This document shows, in pieces, positions 7,301 through 10,427 of a stretch of 10,427 nt of DNA. The stretch spans positions 1 through 10,427 of the forward strand of contig CALEYM010000832.1 of assembly GCA_937926185.1 (NCBI GenBank), in the 5' to 3' direction. The translations under genes were made by a program, and so were the position numbers. The stretch comes from an uncultured Bacteroidota bacterium. GTDB taxonomy: Bacteria; Bacteroidota; Bacteroidia; Chitinophagales; Saprospiraceae. The notes under the pieces were generated by a model that was not told the origin of the DNA, did no database searches, and saw only the letters and a program-made list of their open reading frames with translations. Each line of letters opens with the position of its first letter. Position 1 is the first letter of the stretch.

Positions 7301-9544
7301 TTATTGAAACAAGTTTTTAATCCACCGCAAAATCAGGAGCCACAAACGGTCAAGTAAAGGCAAGGCTTTGGGCTGGTCGTCAAAATGGGGATAAATAAAA
7401 CGATTGAACAAATCCTGCACCATTGGCCGGCGAATAGACGGTTCCAGTTGGGCGATGACCGGGTCGTAATCGGCCCGAACGTCGATTTTGTACGCGCTGA
7501 CCGAGGGAACCGCATGTTCCGTCCAGGCCGAATGTAGCGTAAAGGCATAATCCAGTTCGGGCGATACGAGGGTGCACACCGGCCCCTGCGAGAGCCTTGC
7601 GGCGTCGAACACCCACACCTCGCATTGATAATTATTGCCGCCCGCGTTCGGGTAATTGATCAGCATCATGGCCAGAATGTAACCGTCCATTTGCGGATCA
7701 AGCCCCTCGGTTGCGGGCCGTCTCGGCACAAAACGGAGGGACTCCATGATCTGGCCCATGCTGAACTGGTAATGGTCTTCCAGCGCCATGGTGACCGTGT
7801 TCTGCCGCGCGAGCACAAAGGGTATGCCCTCTTCCGACAACTTCAATATCTTTTCCTGGGGAATGATCCGGTTGGGATATTGGTAGTACAGGTCGTAAAT
7901 AAACTTGGTGAGGAGTTGCGGATTCAGGCCGGTGCAGGACCAGTAGATGTGTCTGATCCGCGGCACGACCACGTCGGCCGAGATCAGGTCGCGGAAGGTA
8001 TGCAGGCCCACCGTCCAGGTGTGCGCGCCCACGTGCGCCGGATCGTCGGTATTACCTTCCACTTCGAGGTAGTGTTGTTCGGCGATTTCGGCTTTCGCGG
8101 CATCGATGATCACCTTTCCGATGCGGCCAATGTCCATGGCGCCGGAAGCGATAAGGCTTACCACCTCTGGGTCTACCGGTTTCGTGCCGTCGGGCGCGAG
8201 CGTGTCGAAGCGGCGCACCCATTCGGCCAGGCAGGATGCGCTGTTGTGGGCCAGGTGCAGGGTGATCAAACCGCCGGGATTGGCATAATCGGCGGTAAAG
8301 TGGATCGCTTCGAGCGGGATGGAGGGGTTCAGTTTCCGGCAGTGCACGGTATCCTTCCCGCTGATCAGGTCGCCGCGTTTTACGAGGTACACGTCCAGAT
8401 AGGGCAGCTGTGCCGCGGTCAGTTGCCGGCGCAGCCAGTCGTCGAGTTTTGGGCTGGAAAACGGCACGTTGAACAGGAGGTCGAGCGTGAATTTGAACGT
8501 CGCATCGGCGAGTATCACGTAGTCCTCGGTGATCGTGGTTTGGTGCATGCACTGCCGGATAGCCAGCGGCTGGCCCTGTTCATCCAGCACCCTCCATTTA
8601 TCGAGCGGGCCGTTGCCGCCTGTCCAACGCAGCAGGTAGACTTCAGGCAGATCGGCGGCGGCGCTTTTCTGGCGTTGATAATGGCGGAAAATACCGCCGA
8701 TCCAGTTCAGCGCATGGTGTTCCAGATCCTCCGTTTTTTCTTCGAGGCGGCGTTCAACCTCACCGAGGATTGCATCATGGCCGATCAGGCGTTGGCGTTC
8801 GAGGGAACCCACTACGTCGTCGAATACCTTTTCGAGTTCTTTTACATCCGCTTCAAAAAGGACTTTCAGCGATTCGTTTTGCAGCAGCAGCTGCATGTCT
8901 TTGGTGAAATTGACAAAGAAAAATTCCTTTGTGCGGGGGTCGAAGGTAGGGTGGGCCGAGGCCTGCACTACTGCAAAGGGGAAAAGCCAGGATGGGGTGG
9001 AGGCAGTCCATTGGTCGTTGGCGCCGATGGCCGTTTTCACCTGCAAACTCAGTGGGTCGAATTCCCAGGGCCGCCCGGCGTCGTAACAGGCTGCCAGGCG
9101 GGGGCCGGGGTCGCCGTCGAACCGGAAAGGCACGACCGCCGTGTTGAGCAGATTGCGGCTGCCCAGATCGAGGGCCAGGCGCGTGATGCCCATATTGTAG
9201 AAGTGGTACAGCGTACCATAGCCATTGGGATTGCCATGTTTGGTGGCCACGTCGGCCCAGTAGTCGGGCGGTCGCATCAGGCCGGTTTTCACGTGCGCTT
9301 TGCCTTGTCCCAGATCGATGCGGAAGAAATACCCGTCTCCGTTCATCACCGGGCTGCCGCTTTCCTGGTTGCCCGGCGGATAGGGCAAGCCGCCGGAATT
9401 GACTGTGCCCGCGGGCGAAGTAATGTACACGTGGCCATACCAATCGGCGGGAATGGCGCCGGTTTTTACCTGCAGGTCGACGGAAATTTCCTTACGGCTG
9501 GCAGCAATCAGGGGGCGGTTGACAGTAGGATTGATGTCCGGCAT
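7301..9544 (-). CDS. Carotenoid oxygenase family protein (RPE65/CCD superfamily), extended form
   Basis: A 747-residue protein from ATG 9544 to TAA. Members of this family are seven-bladed propellers with a non-heme Fe(II) held by four His; they cleave C=C bonds in carotenoids, apocarotenoids or stilbenes with O2. Family landmarks appear in order: 'IPADWYGHVY' near residue 31, 'NGDGYFFRIDL' near 68, 'DAGRPWEFDP' near 155, then the four candidate iron ligands His198 ('SAHPTFD'), His334 ('MHQTTITEDY'), His415 ('IHFTADY') and His671 ('LHSAWTEHA'). No signal peptide is seen. Usual members have about 450-550 residues. The excess here comprises a charged helical insert (about 214-298), extra sequence between the third and fourth His, and a C-terminal tail ending in an amphipathic helix with Leu, Trp and basic residues. 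Substrate cannot be told from sequence. It sits between sdhB (75 bases upstream) and the cyclase gene (63 bases downstream), all co-directional. Confidence 0.88.
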   Translation of the reverse strand: MPDINPTVNRPLIAASRKEISVDLQVKTGAIPADWYGHVYITSPAGTVNSGGLPYPPGNQESGSPVMNGDGYFFRIDLGQGKAHVKTGLMRPPDYWADVATKHGNPNGYGTLYHFYNMGITRLALDLGSRNLLNTAVVPFRFDGDPGPRLAACYDAGRPWEFDPLSLQVKTAIGANDQWTASTPSWLFPFAVVQASAHPTFDPRTKEFFFVNFTKDMQLLLQNESLKVLFEADVKELEKVFDDVVGSLERQRLIGHDAILGEVERRLEEKTEDLEHHALNWIGGIFRHYQRQKSAAADLPEVYLLRWTGGNGPLDKWRVLDEQGQPLAIRQCMHQTTITEDYVILADATFKFTLDLLFNVPFSSPKLDDWLRRQLTAAQLPYLDVYLVKRGDLISGKDTVHCRKLNPSIPLEAIHFTADYANPGGLITLHLAHNSASCLAEWVRRFDTLAPDGTKPVDPEVVSLIASGAMDIGRIGKVIIDAAKAEIAEQHYLEVEGNTDDPAHVGAHTWTVGLHTFRDLISADVVVPRIRHIYWSCTGLNPQLLTKFIYDLYYQYPNRIIPQEKILKLSEEGIPFVLARQNTVTMALEDHYQFSMGQIMESLRFVPRRPATEGLDPQMDGYILAMMLINYPNAGGNNYQCEVWVFDAARLSQGPVCTLVSPELDYAFTLHSAWTEHAVPSVSAYKIDVRADYDPVIAQLEPSIRRPMVQDLFNRFIYPHFDDQPKALPLLDRLWLLILRWIKNLFQ

Positions 9545-9558
9545 GTTTTCAAGTATGT

Positions 9559-9587
9559 TTTTGCAAAGTTGGGTAAATTTTGCAAAA
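9559..9587. promoter_or_regulatory. Paired TTTTGCAAA palindromes upstream of the carotenoid oxygenase
   Basis: Two near-identical boxes, TTTTGCAAA at 9559-9567 and the perfect palindrome TTTTGCAAAA at 9578-9587, have centres 19 bases apart (nearly two helical turns). They lie 15-43 bases upstream of the oxygenase ATG, in the 75-base gap after sdhB. Position, symmetry and phasing would suit a dimeric regulator. The gap is AT-rich, so chance is possible. I could not place a convincing -33/-7 promoter pair in it. Confidence 0.3.
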
Positions 9588-9619
9588 ATTTTGTTACGCC
9601 GGGAAAAAGCAGACTTGTT

Positions 9620-10369
9620 CTACACCGCCTCCCCTGCAAACACCGCCCCCAGATACTCGCGGTTCATGCGCGCGATATTTTCCACAGAAATTTCTTTCGG
9701 GCATTCGGCTTCGCAGGCCGTCACATTGGAGCATTTGCCGAAACCTTCCCGGTCCATTTGCGCCACCATGTTCATCACGCGGCGCTTGCGTTCCACTTCG
9801 CCTTGCGGCAGCAGGGCCAGGTGGCTCACCTTGGCCGAGGTGAACAGCATGGCCGAGGCGTTCGGGCAGGCGGCCACGCAGGCGCCGCAACCGATGCAGG
9901 CCGCGGCATCGAAGGCGCGGGAAGCCTGATCTTTTTCGATGGGAATGGCGTTGGCGTCCTGTGCCTGGCCGGTGTTGACGCTGACATAGCCGCCGGCCTG
10001 AATGATGCGGTCGAAGGCCGAGCGGTCCACCACCAGGTCGCGGATCACCGGGAAAGCCCGGGCGCGGAACGGTTCGATCACAATGGTGTCGCCGTCGTTG
10101 TAGTGTCGCATGTGCACCTGGCAGGTGGTGGTGCCTTTCATGGGCCCGTGCGCCCGCCCGTCGATCACCAGTGAGCAGGTGCCGCAGATGCCTTCGCGAC
10201 AGTCGTGCTCGAAGGCCACGGGTTCTTGGCGTTGGGCCACGAGTTGTTCGTTCAATACGTCGAGCATTTCCAGGAAGGACATGTGCTCGTTCACGTTATC
10301 GAGTTGGTAGGTGACAAATTTGCCTTTGTATTTGCCGCCCTGGCGCCATATTTTAAGCGTCAAATTCAT
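9620..10369 (-). CDS. sdhB: Succinate dehydrogenase / fumarate reductase iron-sulfur subunit
   Basis: A 249-residue protein from ATG 10369 to TAG, of normal length for SdhB/FrdB. It carries electrons between the flavoprotein subunit and the membrane quinone site of respiratory complex II. The N-terminal ferredoxin domain has the [2Fe-2S] ligands Cys57, Cys62, Cys65 and Cys83 ('CREGICGTC'). The C-terminal domain has Cys158, Cys161, Cys164 and Cys168 ('CIGCGACVAACP') and Cys213, Cys219 and Cys223 ('CSNVTACEAECP'). These two groups supply the [4Fe-4S] and [3Fe-4S] clusters. All eleven expected cysteines are present. The 'CSNVTACEAECPKEIS' form is what I expect of Bacteroidota complex II. In such operons sdhB normally follows sdhC and sdhA; those genes would lie just beyond the right edge on the same strand. 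The start is supported by the 'MNLTLKIWRQ' opening. No Shine-Dalgarno precedes it; a tandem repeat does. Confidence 0.96.
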   Translation of the reverse strand: MNLTLKIWRQGGKYKGKFVTYQLDNVNEHMSFLEMLDVLNEQLVAQRQEPVAFEHDCREGICGTCSLVIDGRAHGPMKGTTTCQVHMRHYNDGDTIVIEPFRARAFPVIRDLVVDRSAFDRIIQAGGYVSVNTGQAQDANAIPIEKDQASRAFDAAACIGCGACVAACPNASAMLFTSAKVSHLALLPQGEVERKRRVMNMVAQMDREGFGKCSNVTACEAECPKEISVENIARMNREYLGAVFAGEAV

Positions 10370-10370
10370 G

Positions 10371-10400
10371 GAGTGATGAGTGATTGAGTGATTGAGTGAT
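10371..10400. repeat. Four-copy 7-8 base tandem repeat next to the sdhB start
   Basis: On the + strand this reads GAGTGAT, GAGTGATT, GAGTGATT, GAGTGAT: two full 8-base units flanked by two 7-base units. It begins one base outside the sdhB ATG, so it forms the immediate 5' leader of that gene, where a Shine-Dalgarno would normally be. Copy-number change would alter leader length, not reading frame. Confidence 0.75.
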
Positions 10401-10410
10401 AACTTAGCAG

Positions 10411-10426
10411 GGTCATTTATTTGACC
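10411..10426. repeat. Short inverted repeat upstream of sdhB
   Basis: A perfect 5-base dyad, GGTCA and TGACC, separated by TTTATT. It lies about 40-57 bases upstream of the sdhB ATG, in what should be the gap after sdhA. The stem is too short and lacks a T-run for a convincing terminator; an operator or chance are the alternatives. Confidence 0.25.
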
Positions 10427-10427
10427 G

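Noticed and set aside
7625..10174. Very long open frame (849 codons) on the + strand across the oxygenase gene, the intergenic gap and sdhB
   Set aside because: It lies antisense to two genes with clear family motifs, crosses the gap between them, and its translation shows low-complexity His/Gly/Val-rich composition typical of a reverse-strand shadow in GC-rich DNA.

Overview
The window looks like the chromosome of a moderately GC-rich Bacteroidota, most likely of the Saprospiraceae/Lewinella type. Three things suggest this: the first gene belongs to a helical-repeat family I associate with that group, the SdhB has the Bacteroidota-style cluster motifs, and none of the starts has a clear Shine-Dalgarno. 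The taxon is an inference from protein style only. I see no tRNA, rRNA, CRISPR array, transposase or phage gene, and no gene-free stretch longer than about 130 bases.

Layout: two genes on the + strand occupy the left end. They are an uncharacterised helical-repeat protein (4-1410, possibly continuing past the left edge) and a 110-residue two-helix membrane protein with a coiled-coil tail (1539-1871). They converge on three - strand genes read from right to left: sdhB (10369-9620), a long four-histidine carotenoid oxygenase (9544-7301), and a 1758-residue signalling protein (7237-1961). The signalling protein joins a degenerate Ser/Thr kinase domain, an AAA-type ATPase, a long helical region, a GAF domain and a class III nucleotide cyclase.

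How they may work together: sdhB is the iron-sulfur subunit of succinate dehydrogenase/fumarate reductase, and its partner sdhA probably lies just outside the right edge. The oxygenase and the cyclase protein are 63 bases apart on the same strand with no visible terminator, so co-transcription is plausible. Together they would pair an enzyme that cleaves a carotenoid or related polyene with a receptor-like adenylyl cyclase.

The strongest points for a second look are in the cyclase protein. Its kinase catalytic Asp is Asn (HKN for HKD) and its DFG is DYC, while the cyclase retains every catalytic residue I can check. Its Lys/Thr purine-binding pair is typical of class IIIb, the bicarbonate-responsive type. 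The oxygenase is much longer than its family, with a charged helical insert and an amphipathic C-terminal helix.
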